Shown here: in pieces, positions 16,880 through 25,768 of the stretch
Layout: every line of letters starts with the position of its first letter
Numbering within the stretch: position 1 is the first letter of the stretch
The notes under the pieces: generated by a model
Databases searched by the model: none
Told to the model about the DNA's origin: nothing
Seen by the model: only the letters and a program-made list of their open reading frames with translations
Made by a program: the position numbers and the translations under genes
Assembly: GCA_012798695.1 (NCBI GenBank)
Contig: JAAZMR010000028.1
Coordinates: forward strand, 1 to 64,000
From: Bacillota bacterium
GTDB taxonomy: Bacteria > Bacillota > Limnochordia > DTU087
Direction: 5' to 3'
DNA length: 64,000 bases

Positions 16880-18091
16880 CTAAGCCTCAATTTCCACCGA
16901 CGGCTGCTGTTTCTCCCCACTAGGGACAAACAGCTGAATAAACAAGGCGCCCAAAAGCCCTACATAGCCGCCAATACGGAACGCGGCCAAAATCCCGGCT
17001 GTATCTAAAAGGCGCCCGAAAATTAGACTACCTGATATCCCCGCCAGACTCCAGGAGACAGTGGCGAGCACCGCTTGCCCTGTGGAGCGGAACTGGAGGG
17101 GTACTAGTGCATCTACCATGAGCACGGCTGATACCTGAAAAAGAGCAAAACCTATGCCAGCCATAGCTTGGAGTAGTATTACCAGCCAAGGGATGGGAAA
17201 GAGAGCGTTCATCACGAGTTTCAGCCCAAAGAGAGCAGTGCTAGCCACCAATACCGGCTTGTAACCAAACCGATCTATTACCCATGGTGCAATAAGGAAT
17301 ATAGGTACTTCCGCCAAAGCCATCGTGGCAAAGGCATAACCGGTCAGACCGGTCGAGCCTCCTATGGCATCTAAGTATATGGAGAGGAAGTTCTCGCCGG
17401 CGGCAGTAGGGGTCATTACCAGGAAAATACCACCCAGGAGTACGAGCAAAGCTGGATTCGCCAGAACCGGCCCCAATTGCATGGACTTTCTCTCTGGCTC
17501 ATCTACATCTGGGTTGGCGTCAAACCTGAGCACTACACAGCAAGCTCCGCCAATTATGACTGCATAAACGAAAAACATGCTGGTAAAACCTAGAGCTTCG
17601 TAGACCTTGCCAAAGATGAGTGCCGCTAGGGCAAAGCCCAATGAACCCCACAGGCGGTACCGACCATAGGTATTCCTATCAGCTCCAAGAATATCGAGGG
17701 CAATACCATCAAACATCGAGGCAATAGAACCTGCAAAAACCGCGTGACAGAGCCGTAAAGTGACAAAAACGGCTAAACTGGTGCCTGCAACCATGGGTTG
17801 CAGGATGGTTAGGCACGAACTCCCGCCCAGAGCTAGAGCTAGAACCTTACTCTTGCTCGATGCGTCAGAAAGTCTACCCCATAGCGGCTGAGTCAACATG
17901 ACCAGTAAGCTGCATAAAGCCGCCAATGATCCGATCCGGGTACCCGTCCAACCAAGGTTTTTCGTCAAATAGAGGTTAAAAAATGGAAACATGGCACCGT
18001 TGGCCATGAAGATCAGAGCATACTCAAGGCCAATCAATCTACGCTCTCTTGCACTAAGTGTTGGTGATATCTGCTGACTCAAGAGCTTCAC
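16880..18091 (-). CDS. Major facilitator superfamily transporter
   Basis: This 403-residue protein has about 12 hydrophobic helices in two sixfold halves, the standard MFS plan. The loop between helices 2 and 3 reads GRLSDASSKSK, a form of the family GxxxDRxGR motif. The overall pattern (helix 1 NGAMFPFFNLYL, helix 4-5 YGRYRLWGSLGFALAAL) resembles the LacY/nucleoside/phenylpropionate-type branch, so the substrate may be a sugar or aromatic compound. The GTG start at 18091 lies 4 bp after the tex stop codon, so it is translated as the last gene of lepB-tex-MFS. Confidence 0.85.
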   Translation of the reverse strand: MKLLSQQISPTLSARERRLIGLEYALIFMANGAMFPFFNLYLTKNLGWTGTRIGSLAALCSLLVMLTQPLWGRLSDASSKSKVLALALGGSSCLTILQPMVAGTSLAVFVTLRLCHAVFAGSIASMFDGIALDILGADRNTYGRYRLWGSLGFALAALIFGKVYEALGFTSMFFVYAVIIGGACCVVLRFDANPDVDEPERKSMQLGPVLANPALLVLLGGIFLVMTPTAAGENFLSIYLDAIGGSTGLTGYAFATMALAEVPIFLIAPWVIDRFGYKPVLVASTALFGLKLVMNALFPIPWLVILLQAMAGIGFALFQVSAVLMVDALVPLQFRSTGQAVLATVSWSLAGISGSLIFGRLLDTAGILAAFRIGGYVGLLGALFIQLFVPSGEKQQPSVEIEA

Positions 18092-18095
18092 ATCC

Positions 18096-20288
18096 CTATA
18101 TGAGCAGACTCAAGGAAATTCGTTCTCTTTGCTGGTCAACATCTAGGACCCGGACCTGCACAATGTCTCCTACTGATACCACTTCCAAGGGGTGGGATAC
18201 ATAACTATGGCTCATTTGCGAAATGTGCACCAAACCATCCCGACCCACGCCTATATCAACAAAAGCCCCAAAATCGACGACATTGGTGACAGTTCCATAT
18301 AACAACATGCCATCCCTCAAATCGTCCAGGGTCAGTATGTCCTTGCGGAAGAGCGGCTTGGGCAGTGTCTCCCGGGGATCTCTGCCTGGCTGCAACAAAG
18401 CGGCAATGATATCCCGGACCGTGGGAAGACCAGCATTAAGCTTCCGGGCCACTGTTCCTGGTTTGAGCTTGGCTAGACCTGTGCGCAATTGGGGTGTCGA
18501 TGTACTAGCGCTCTCTACAAGAGCTTCTAGAGGCACTTGGGCTTGTTCTAGGATTGCCTCTGCCAGACTATAGGACTCAGGGTGGACTGGTGTATTATCC
18601 AGTGGATTAGCCGCCTCTCTAATTCTCAGAAACCCGGCACACTGAGTGAATGTTTTTTCACCCAACCCCCGAATCTCCAGCAGCTGCTTCCGATCATAGA
18701 AGGGGCCTTGGGCTTGTCGGTACTCGACTATCCGCCGGGATAAAGTGGTAGAAATGCCTGCGACATGTTGAAGTAATGCAGGGCTAGCCGTATTCAGCTC
18801 TACTCCCACGTAATTGACACAGGATTCAACTACGGCCTGTAAGCTCTCTCCCAGGCGTTTTTGATTGACATCATGTTGGTATTGGCCGACACCTATGGAG
18901 CCGGGATCGATCTTAACCAACTCCGCCAAAGGATCTTGGAGACGGCGACCGATGGAAATAGCCCCCCTGAGAGAGACATCCAGCTTAGGGAATTCCTCTC
19001 GAGCTAAGTCCGAGGCCGAGTATACGGAAGCCCCTGCCTCATTTACGATTAAGTAATGCAGCTCTCGAGCAGATTCATCAATCACCTCTGCCACTAATAC
19101 CTCTGTTTCCCTTGAAGCAGTGCCATTGCCGATAGTAATAATTTCAATAGCGTATTTTTCAATCAGATAAAGCAGTTCTTCCTTGGCCTCTTCCCAATGC
19201 CTCTGGGGAGCATGAGGATAAATTGTAGAGGTACATAGAAGGTCTCCCTGCTCATCGAGCAAGGCTACTTTGCACCCCGTCCGATAGGCGGGATCAATCC
19301 CCATAACCCGTTTGCCCTGTACGGGCGGCTGCAGCAAAAGCTGCCGCAAGTTCGCGCTAAAGATCTGTATAGACTGAAGCTCCGCTCTTTCCGTCAGCTG
19401 GTTGCGCAATTCTCTTTCTATTGATGGAGCTAGCAATCTCTGATAGGCATCCCGGCAAGTTGCCCGAAGCTCTGACGCGAAAAGACTGTTGGGATTGTGG
19501 ATGACTTGCTGGCTAATGGCCTCTATGATTTTCTCTTCAGGCACTACCACTGAAACCTGCAGCACTTCTTCTTTCTCACCACGGTTAACAGCTAGAATGC
19601 GGTGAGCAGGGATGCGGCCCAGCTCCTCAGAAAAATCATAGTAGATCTCATACTTGCTTACCGGCAGCTCCCCAGACGGTTCTGCTGGTAGGCGACACCT
19701 GGTGGCTAGCAGTCCCTCTGCCTCACTGATGCCTCGAACCAAGGAACGGATCTTTGCGTCATCAGCTATCCATTGCGCGATAATATCTAAAGCTCCGGCC
19801 TGGGCCTCTGGCACAGACCCTACTCCTTTGTGGGGTTGCACATAGGGACCACAAACAGCATCTGGATCTCCGTCTGTAAGCTTTTGTTTAAATATGAGCT
19901 CTGCTAAGGGCCTGAGCCCCTTCTCCTCTGCCATGGTGGCCCTGGTACGGCGTTTTTGCCGATAGGGGCGATACAAATCCTCTACATCCTGGAGCCGAGC
20001 CGCCTGCAAGATAGTTTGCTTCAGTTCTTCAGTGAGCTTGCCTTGTTCCTCGATCAACCGCAGAATCTCGCTCTTGCGTTCCTCCAAGGAGCGATAGTAG
20101 CGAAGTTGCTCCTCAATACTACGCAAGACCACTTCATCAAGCTCTCCAGTTGCTTCCTTGCGATAGCGAGCGATAAACGGGATGGTATTACCCTCATCTA
20201 AAAGGTGAGTTGCACTCTCCACCTGATCTCGCCTGATCTTCAGTTCTTGAGCAATTACGTTGCTTATATCCATAGAAGTGCTTCGCAT
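18096..20288 (-). CDS. tex: Tex-family RNA-binding transcription accessory protein
   Basis: This 730-residue protein, typical of Tex, is a conserved nucleic-acid-binding factor related to eukaryotic Spt6. It starts with the helix-turn-helix-like N-terminal domain (IPFIARYRKEATGELDE). A YqgF/RNase H-like domain follows (VMGIDPAYRTGCKVALLD, about residue 330), then helix-hairpin-helix repeats (LEIRGLGEKTFTQCAGFLRI). It ends in an S1 RNA-binding domain (GTVTNVVDFGAFVDIGVGRDGLVHISQM). A purine-rich AGAAAGAG precedes the ATG at 20288. It lies 11 bp behind lepB and 4 bp ahead of the MFS gene. Confidence 0.95.
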   Translation of the reverse strand: MRSTSMDISNVIAQELKIRRDQVESATHLLDEGNTIPFIARYRKEATGELDEVVLRSIEEQLRYYRSLEERKSEILRLIEEQGKLTEELKQTILQAARLQDVEDLYRPYRQKRRTRATMAEEKGLRPLAELIFKQKLTDGDPDAVCGPYVQPHKGVGSVPEAQAGALDIIAQWIADDAKIRSLVRGISEAEGLLATRCRLPAEPSGELPVSKYEIYYDFSEELGRIPAHRILAVNRGEKEEVLQVSVVVPEEKIIEAISQQVIHNPNSLFASELRATCRDAYQRLLAPSIERELRNQLTERAELQSIQIFSANLRQLLLQPPVQGKRVMGIDPAYRTGCKVALLDEQGDLLCTSTIYPHAPQRHWEEAKEELLYLIEKYAIEIITIGNGTASRETEVLVAEVIDESARELHYLIVNEAGASVYSASDLAREEFPKLDVSLRGAISIGRRLQDPLAELVKIDPGSIGVGQYQHDVNQKRLGESLQAVVESCVNYVGVELNTASPALLQHVAGISTTLSRRIVEYRQAQGPFYDRKQLLEIRGLGEKTFTQCAGFLRIREAANPLDNTPVHPESYSLAEAILEQAQVPLEALVESASTSTPQLRTGLAKLKPGTVARKLNAGLPTVRDIIAALLQPGRDPRETLPKPLFRKDILTLDDLRDGMLLYGTVTNVVDFGAFVDIGVGRDGLVHISQMSHSYVSHPLEVVSVGDIVQVRVLDVDQQRERISLSLLI

Positions 20289-20299
20289 CTCTTTCTACT

Positions 20300-20866
20300 T
20301 CACTTAAATTGAGCAAAGACCGGTGGCAGTTCCATAACATGAATAGCTGTGATAGGCCAATACCGCCACACAGCTCGCCCTTCCACTAATCGATAGGGCA
20401 CAAACCCAACTAGTCTGCTGCGGCTATCATGACTGTTATTGCGATTATCTCCTAAGACGAAGACTGTTCCCTGGGGCACCTTCACTGGAGCCATATCCCC
20501 CCGGGTCTTTTCTGAGAGATAATCCTCTTCCAGCATCTGGCCATTGATATATACACTGCCCCCCTGGATACTGACGATATCATCGGGGATGCCAATCACC
20601 CGCTTAATGAAATGCTCCCTGGGGTTAGCTGGATAGCGAAACACCACCACTTCTCCCCTCTGAGGAGGACGAAATCTGTAAGTAACTTTGTCTATCAAGA
20701 GCTTCTCACCGGTATGCAAGGTAGGTAACATGGAAGGCCCATCTACCGTGAAGGCTCTGGCAATAAAGGTCATGATAAAAAGAGCCAGGATGACAGCTCC
20801 CCCTACAGTCTCCACTAACTCACGCCATAGAGGTTTCTCCTGGCTCGGTGCACTAGTCACAGGCAA
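20300..20866 (-). CDS. lepB: Signal peptidase I
   Basis: This 188-residue enzyme cleaves signal peptides from exported proteins on the outer face of the cell membrane. A single N-terminal helix (about residues 20-38) is followed by the catalytic serine Ser45 in GPSMLPTL. The general base Lys88 is in FIKRVIG, and the family box is GDNRNNSHDSR. The length is that of the compact Gram-positive type. The start is a TTG with AAAAGGGG eight bases upstream. First gene of an operon with tex and an MFS transporter. Confidence 0.95.
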   Translation of the reverse strand: MPVTSAPSQEKPLWRELVETVGGAVILALFIMTFIARAFTVDGPSMLPTLHTGEKLLIDKVTYRFRPPQRGEVVVFRYPANPREHFIKRVIGIPDDIVSIQGGSVYINGQMLEEDYLSEKTRGDMAPVKVPQGTVFVLGDNRNNSHDSRSRLVGFVPYRLVEGRAVWRYWPITAIHVMELPPVFAQFK

Positions 20867-21019
20867 AACATCATCCCCTTTTCAAGATCAAAACAAAGGC
20901 GTATGCACCACAGGTACAGACGGAGGTTATGGGAAAAGAACGGAGCCGCCTGGCTGTTTTAATCCAGCGTGTGGTATACGCCATCGGTGGTCGTGTTATT
21001 CTACGAACCAATTCCCTCA

Positions 21020-21049
21020 CCTATATTTTTATTCGACCGGTGCTGTCAA
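21020..21049 (-). promoter_or_regulatory. Probable promoter of lepB-tex-MFS
   Basis: Leftward TTGACA (21044-21049) is followed after 17 bp by ATATAG (21021-21026); TATAGG at one more base is an alternative. It lies between the ypiB-like stop codon and lepB and predicts a leader of about 150 nt. Confidence 0.5.
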
Positions 21050-21110
21050 AATCCTGCCTTTTTGCCGTCTTCCACCGGTCAGCTAGGAGGGAAGACTAGC
21101 ATCCTACTCT

Positions 21111-21722
21111 CTACTCAAATTCCCAAAGACACCGTTCTCTTAGCTGATTATATACCCTGGCAGCTTGGTAAAAACGCTGGGGCTGTCTCTTAGCCAGCGC
21201 CTCGTCAATCTCCTGCCGCAGCAGGATAATCCAAATGGCTATATCCAACTGTTCTCGGAAAATATCGGCAGTATCTTCGCCCTCTGTCGCGGGCCCAGTC
21301 TCCACCGGCAGGGCCGGGTTGGGTTCTACTACTTCCAGGTACCACTCAGGAACCTCACCGGCAAAGCAAAACTGGGTATAGAGCCTACCCTCAAAATGCC
21401 CTAATGCTTCCCAAGCTTCCATGGGATCATTGAGGCAAAGCCTGCGGGTCCGCTTTACGTGCCGTACCAGCCGACCATTAACCAGGGATACTTCTTCCTG
21501 GCGCCTGGCCCCCAGTTCCAGTTGAAAACCGATCCGTGAGCTTCCCAGTTCCGATACCAGCAAAGTATTGGCCAACATTGTTCTGTTCAGGACAAAAACC
21601 ATCTTCTCCATGAGTTCCTTGTTGTTCAAGAGACGGTGTAAGAACACCTTACTGGATGGATCCTTCAACAACAGTTGGCTAAACTCCAGAATCGCACGTT
21701 GCTTGGCATCCACTTTTCTCAC
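21111..21722 (-). CDS. UPF0302/YpiB-like protein with C-terminal IDEAL domain
   Basis: The protein has about 203 residues. The N-terminal part (AILEFSQLLL..LHRLLNNKELMEKMVFV through GRLYTQF and WYLEVVEPNPALP) follows the UPF0302 pattern known from Bacillus YpiB. The C-terminal LLRQEIDEALAKRQPQRFYQ matches the IDEAL motif, a short helical element seen in a few Bacillota proteins. Bacillus YpiB has been linked to proteolysis of lipopolysaccharide- or respiratory-type targets only loosely, so I give no function. GTG at 21722 is preferred over an ATG at 21782 because AGGAAGG lies six bases before it. Confidence 0.7.
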   Translation of the reverse strand: MRKVDAKQRAILEFSQLLLKDPSSKVFLHRLLNNKELMEKMVFVLNRTMLANTLLVSELGSSRIGFQLELGARRQEEVSLVNGRLVRHVKRTRRLCLNDPMEAWEALGHFEGRLYTQFCFAGEVPEWYLEVVEPNPALPVETGPATEGEDTADIFREQLDIAIWIILLRQEIDEALAKRQPQRFYQAARVYNQLRERCLWEFE

Positions 21723-21987
21723 CCCGGACCTTCCTGGTTTCTCCCTGTTCACTCCATTCTTATGCCCCCATTGGCGTTCCATGAACTAGATATGGGTTCT
21801 AATTTTGCTGTCCCTTCACTAGTTTCTATCATTCCATAGGGATGCTCCAAATTCCTTTCTGAGGACTAGATTGCCCTTGGTATCTAATGGTGAAAGTTCC
21901 AATGACTGTGAGCTTCCCCATCACAACTTCCTGCACCATTTACCATATGATGATATGACAATAAGCCCGTAGTGGGGAGGCCATATC

Positions 21988-22947
21988 ATGAAAATTATAA
22001 CTAGCCTTGGCAAGCCTCGTAGACAACAACCTGTTATCGGGGTAGCCCTAGGTGGGGGAGGCCTCAGAGGCACTGCCCACATCGGAGTGCTGGAGATACT
22101 CCAGTCTAAAGGTCTACAAATTGATCTAGTGGCTGGGACCAGTGCCGGCAGTATTATCGCGATGCTATATGCCTTGGGCTGGACACCTAAGGACATGAGC
22201 AACCTCTTATCCAAAGTGACCATTACTGATTACGCCGATTATGTCGCTGATATAAAAACTCTCTTCTGGATGGCTGCCCGCGATATCCTGGATCGGTTTT
22301 CATTACCCCATCGTTGGCTGCCTCCCACCCCTCTGGGATTAATAAGAGGTACGAAGTTTGAAAAACTGCTGTCACGTTTGAGTAATAACCGTGATTTTCA
22401 CCAGATAGATTTCCCCCTTTTCGTCACCGCTACCGATATTTGTAGTGGTCGTTTAGTTTGTTTTTGCCCTCCTCGATTTGCCCAACTTAGCTCACAGCGA
22501 CCGGAAATCATCTTTACCTCAGATTGCACTTTAGCCCAAGCCGTTCGAGCTAGTACTGCGATCCCCGGCATTTTCCACCCGGTCATATGGCAGGAGTGGC
22601 TGCTGGTGGATGGTGGGTTAAAAAACAACGTTCCCTCAGATCTCCTGCGCTGGGCCGGTGCAGATCTGGTCATCGCAGTCGATCTAGGGTTTGACGCTCA
22701 ATCTAGCGACCAGATCGATACCATTTTGGAGATCCTACTGCAAGCCCTGGACATTATGGGCCAAAGCAGTACCGATATCCGCTTAGAGCAAACAGCAGAT
22801 GTGGTAATTCAGCCTCGTACCGGCAGTGCCTCCTTGACTGACGTAGATAAAGTACCTGCAATGATCGAAGCTGGTCGTCAAGCCGCATTAAGTGCCTGGC
22901 CTCAAATTGCTCTTTGGCTGCGCAATCTTGCCAAAAGGCCTTCTTAA
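21988..22947 (+). CDS. Patatin-like phospholipase (RssA-type)
   Basis: This 319-residue cytoplasmic serine hydrolase has the patatin fold. The oxyanion-hole motif GGGGLRGTAHIGVL is at about residues 22-35. The nucleophile Ser52 is in GTSAG and the aspartate of the Ser-Asp dyad is in VDGGLKNNVP. The spacing is that of bacterial RssA/NTE-like proteins, which act on phospholipids or lysophospholipids, usually with unknown physiological role. GGGGAGG lies before the ATG. It is a single rightward gene ahead of the imuB operon's own promoter. Confidence 0.9.
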   Translation: MKIITSLGKPRRQQPVIGVALGGGGLRGTAHIGVLEILQSKGLQIDLVAGTSAGSIIAMLYALGWTPKDMSNLLSKVTITDYADYVADIKTLFWMAARDILDRFSLPHRWLPPTPLGLIRGTKFEKLLSRLSNNRDFHQIDFPLFVTATDICSGRLVCFCPPRFAQLSSQRPEIIFTSDCTLAQAVRASTAIPGIFHPVIWQEWLLVDGGLKNNVPSDLLRWAGADLVIAVDLGFDAQSSDQIDTILEILLQALDIMGQSSTDIRLEQTADVVIQPRTGSASLTDVDKVPAMIEAGRQAALSAWPQIALWLRNLAKRPS

Positions 22948-23013
22948 TTCTTGACATGTCCTTTCTAGACGTATATGCCAAAAAATGACAGGGCTAGGCC
23001 AGGGTTGTTCTCC

Positions 23014-23042
23014 TTGACACCACCAAATCTCTGGCGTATACT
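23014..23042 (+). promoter_or_regulatory. Strong sigma-A-type promoter of the imuB-DUF6504 unit
   Basis: A perfect TTGACA (23014-23019) is followed by a 17-bp spacer and TATACT (23037-23042). The predicted transcription start falls inside the LexA box just downstream, so repression by blocking polymerase is expected. Confidence 0.85.
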
Positions 23043-23049
23043 CTTTATA

Positions 23050-23063
23050 CGAACAATTGTTTG
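23050..23063. promoter_or_regulatory. LexA (SOS) box
   Basis: CGAACAATTGTTTG matches the Gram-positive LexA consensus CGAAC-N4-GTTYG at every defined position. It starts seven bases after the -10 hexamer and covers the predicted transcription start. This indicates DNA-damage induction of the imuB-DUF6504 unit. Confidence 0.88.
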
Positions 23064-23096
23064 CAAGAAGGTTAGTTCGTCACGGAGGTGGAATAG

Positions 23097-24392
23097 TTGG
23101 TCCCATCAATAGCATACATCCGTTTACACCATTTTTATGCACTATTGGAAGCTAAACACAACCACCGTCTTTGGCAACAGCCCTTTGTGGTTACTCGTGC
23201 CCAGAGGATTATCGATATTTCTCCTCAAGCAGCCAGATTGCATATAACTACTAATATGGGACTGCGCCAGGCTCGCCTTGCTTGTCCTGATTTGCAAATC
23301 ATAGACGCCCAAGCCGATCCTGTACCGGCAGCAGAAAAGTTCTGGGACATCTGTGCCGATCTTACCCCTTTAGTTGAACCAGAAGGCCATAATAGTGCCT
23401 TTTTGGATCTATCCGGTCAGGGAGAACTAACAGCTGTTAGTGAGAACATCATCCACCAGCTTCGTTGGAAATTGGAGTTCCCTTTTCATATAGGCATAGC
23501 TCCCAGCAAGCTGGTAGCTAAAATCGCCTATGGGGAAACAGCTCATCAGCCTACCTCTGTACAACAACCTTTCACTTGGCACCGAGGACGAGGGCAACAC
23601 TCCTCTCCCGTGGAGTTAAAAGGCAATGCAAAGACAAAGATAGCAAACACAGCCCGTTACTGCCTAATCATCCCCCGGACAGCTGTGGAGACATTTTTAG
23701 CACCTTTACCAATAAACCGGTTATGGCTTTGGCCGGATAAAATACATCAGCAGCTGCAAAATCTCGGGATATATACCATTGGTCAGTTGAGACAAGTGCC
23801 AAAGCTGCAGCTGCAAAAGCAGCTAGGTGAGGCCGGAGAGCAACTCTATGATGCAGCTCGGGGTATAGATCACACTAGTGTGCAAGGTGTTTATCCACCT
23901 GAGGCAATCCAAACTTATTTTCAACTACCACCTGAAGTAGAGGGATATGAAAGCTGGGAGGCATTAACTATCCATCTACTGCCCTTAATCGAAAGTGCGG
24001 TCACCGACTTGCAAAGACAGGCTAAAGCCTGCACCCGCTTGCGATTATTGGTTCAATACGATACCTTGCCTGAACAGTGTTGGGATAAGTCGTTCAAAGA
24101 TGAATTGCAAACCGCAAACCAGTTTCTACAGGCAATTAAGGGCCTATTGACCCAGAAAGCCTGGCCTGCCCCCATCACAGGTATACGTTTAATGTTAATG
24201 GGGCTCAAACCAGCATCTTTAGGGCAACTGCGTTTTGCCTCTCAAATTTTCGGGGCCCAACACCAGCGGGAGTTGCAGCAAATCCTATCCTCACTGCAGG
24301 CCCGATTCGGAGCCAATAGTATCTTTGTGGCTGCGGATATCTCTATCCCTCGTCGGGAAAGGATGTTACAGCTTTTGGCAAACCATCAATGA
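23097..24392 (+). CDS. imuB: ImuB-type Y-family DNA polymerase homologue, catalytic residues lost
   Basis: This 431-residue protein has the Y-family layout: palm/fingers (1-200), a helix-hairpin-helix thumb (about 219-245, LGIYTIGQLRQVPK), little finger and a C-terminal tail. Active Y-family enzymes need Asp residues in a DxD-like start and a DE pair. Here the start is YIRLHHFYALLE with Arg9 and His11, and the DE pair is replaced by Asn99-Ser100 before AFLDLSG. Loss of these acids is the mark of ImuB, which works as an adaptor joining the sliding clamp to DnaE2/ImuC. GQLRFA (376-381) lies where a clamp-binding motif is expected. The start is TTG with GGAGGTG six bases upstream. It is driven by a LexA-box promoter; a DUF6504-like gene follows 46 bp later. 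Confidence 0.82.
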   Translation: MVPSIAYIRLHHFYALLEAKHNHRLWQQPFVVTRAQRIIDISPQAARLHITTNMGLRQARLACPDLQIIDAQADPVPAAEKFWDICADLTPLVEPEGHNSAFLDLSGQGELTAVSENIIHQLRWKLEFPFHIGIAPSKLVAKIAYGETAHQPTSVQQPFTWHRGRGQHSSPVELKGNAKTKIANTARYCLIIPRTAVETFLAPLPINRLWLWPDKIHQQLQNLGIYTIGQLRQVPKLQLQKQLGEAGEQLYDAARGIDHTSVQGVYPPEAIQTYFQLPPEVEGYESWEALTIHLLPLIESAVTDLQRQAKACTRLRLLVQYDTLPEQCWDKSFKDELQTANQFLQAIKGLLTQKAWPAPITGIRLMLMGLKPASLGQLRFASQIFGAQHQRELQQILSSLQARFGANSIFVAADISIPRRERMLQLLANHQ

Positions 24393-24438
24393 TCAGCTAT
24401 CAAACTAGGAGGCCATTAGGAGATAGGAGGCAACCATT

Positions 24439-24681
24439 TTGGCCCGTCGTATCAATACATCTATCCAGGTTACTTGTCAAGGGGGGCAGCCCATTGCTTT
24501 TTTCTGGGGAGAGCAATTCCATACTATTGCTCGGATCATTGACAGCTGGAGGGAAAGCGGTGAATGGTGGGAAAAAGCCCCAGAAATAACGGTTTATCAG
24601 GTCCTAACCGATACTCAGGGGCTCTATGAACTCCACCACCAAGCTACTGGTCAGTGGCTGTTGTATAAAATCTATGATTAA
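24439..24681 (+). CDS. Small DUF6504-like protein linked to imuB
   Basis: This 80-residue protein is rich in Trp and Tyr. The pattern (basic start, FFWGEQFHTIARIIDSWRE, EWWEK, YQVLTD.QGLYELHHQATGQWLLYKIYD) is that of the domain I recall as DUF6504, found beside Y-family/DnaE2 polymerase genes in other bacteria. No enzyme motif is present. A beta-rich nucleic-acid- or protein-binding fold is a guess. The TTG start has GGAGG eight bases upstream, and it should be co-transcribed with imuB from the LexA-controlled promoter. It may take the place of ImuA-type partners (inference). Confidence 0.7.
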   Translation: MARRINTSIQVTCQGGQPIAFFWGEQFHTIARIIDSWRESGEWWEKAPEITVYQVLTDTQGLYELHHQATGQWLLYKIYD

Positions 24682-24697
24682 GGTTCTGATTCACTAT

Positions 24698-25726
24698 CTA
24701 AGACTTAAGTAAAGGCAAGAGGCCAAGCCTATCCTGGAACTGTTCCAAAGTAGGTAAAGCCAACGGTTCGGCCTTCGCCCTTCCCTGAGCCAGGATCTCT
24801 TCAATCACCCCGGGGCAAGAAAGCTCCTTAAAGCGCTCTTGAATGGGGCTCAAGGTCTCTACTACAACCTCAGCCAAATCCTTTTTGAACTGACCATAGC
24901 CACTGCCTGCATAATGATCCCGGATCTCTTCTAAGGACTGATCAGAGCAAAGGGAATAAATGACCATCAAGTTAGAAATGGCCGGTTTGTTTTCTTCATC
25001 GTAATATACTTCCCGTCCCGAGTCAGTGACCGCTGAGCGGATTTTTTGCCGGATCACATCGGGCGGATCGAGTATGGCAATATTCCCCCGGGGATTCTCT
25101 GCAGACTTGGACATCTTTTCGGTAGGATCTTGTAGGTTCATGATCCGGCCACCAGCGATCTTGGGTGGAATATATGGCTCGGGTACTTTAAAGACTTCTT
25201 CATCGAACCGGTTGTTGACTCGGATAGCTATATCCCGGGCCAGCTCCAAATGCTGTTTTTGATCTTCTCCCACCGGGACTTCATCGGTCTGGTAGAGGAG
25301 GATATCAGCTGCCATCAATACTGGATAAGTAAATAGGCCCGAGGTGACTACTTCTTGTTTTGCTGATTTGTCCTTGTACTGGGTCATACGCCGCAATTCG
25401 CCCACGTAAGTACTGCATTCCAGCAGCCAACTCAGCTCGGCATGAGCCGGTACGTGGGATTGAATAAAGATAGTCGCCTGTTCGGGATCAATACCACATG
25501 CCACAAAGAGTCTAGCGACATCTAGTGTCCGCTGATAGAGCTCTTTGGGATCCTGAGGGACTGTTAAAGCATGTAGATCTACTACACAAAAAAGACATTC
25601 TGCTTCATGCTGTAATTTGGCGAAATTCCGTAAGGCTCCAAGATAATTACCAATGGTTAGGGAGCCGCTGGGTTGTACACCAGAGAAAACTCGTTTTGTG
25701 ACCATGATGCGCGGTGCCGGTAACAT
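24698..25726 (-). CDS. trpS: Tryptophanyl-tRNA synthetase
   Basis: This class I aminoacyl-tRNA synthetase of about 342 residues charges tRNA-Trp. The HIGH-type motif is PSGSLTIGNYLG near residue 18 and KMSKS occurs as EKMSKSAENPRG. Conserved QYKDKSAKQ and VPVGEDQKQHLELARDIA segments are present. AAAGGTG lies about ten bases before the ATG at 25726; a later ATG at 25705 starts nearer the conserved VFSGVQPSG. It sits on the opposite strand between imuB-DUF6504 and dnaE2. No convincing T-box leader precedes it; the upstream gap is only 168 bp. Confidence 0.95.
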   Translation of the reverse strand: MLPAPRIMVTKRVFSGVQPSGSLTIGNYLGALRNFAKLQHEAECLFCVVDLHALTVPQDPKELYQRTLDVARLFVACGIDPEQATIFIQSHVPAHAELSWLLECSTYVGELRRMTQYKDKSAKQEVVTSGLFTYPVLMAADILLYQTDEVPVGEDQKQHLELARDIAIRVNNRFDEEVFKVPEPYIPPKIAGGRIMNLQDPTEKMSKSAENPRGNIAILDPPDVIRQKIRSAVTDSGREVYYDEENKPAISNLMVIYSLCSDQSLEEIRDHYAGSGYGQFKKDLAEVVVETLSPIQERFKELSCPGVIEEILAQGRAKAEPLALPTLEQFQDRLGLLPLLKS

Positions 25727-25768
25727 TTACCGTTGCACCTTTATCCCCTTTCGCAGTTCCTGATGTTT

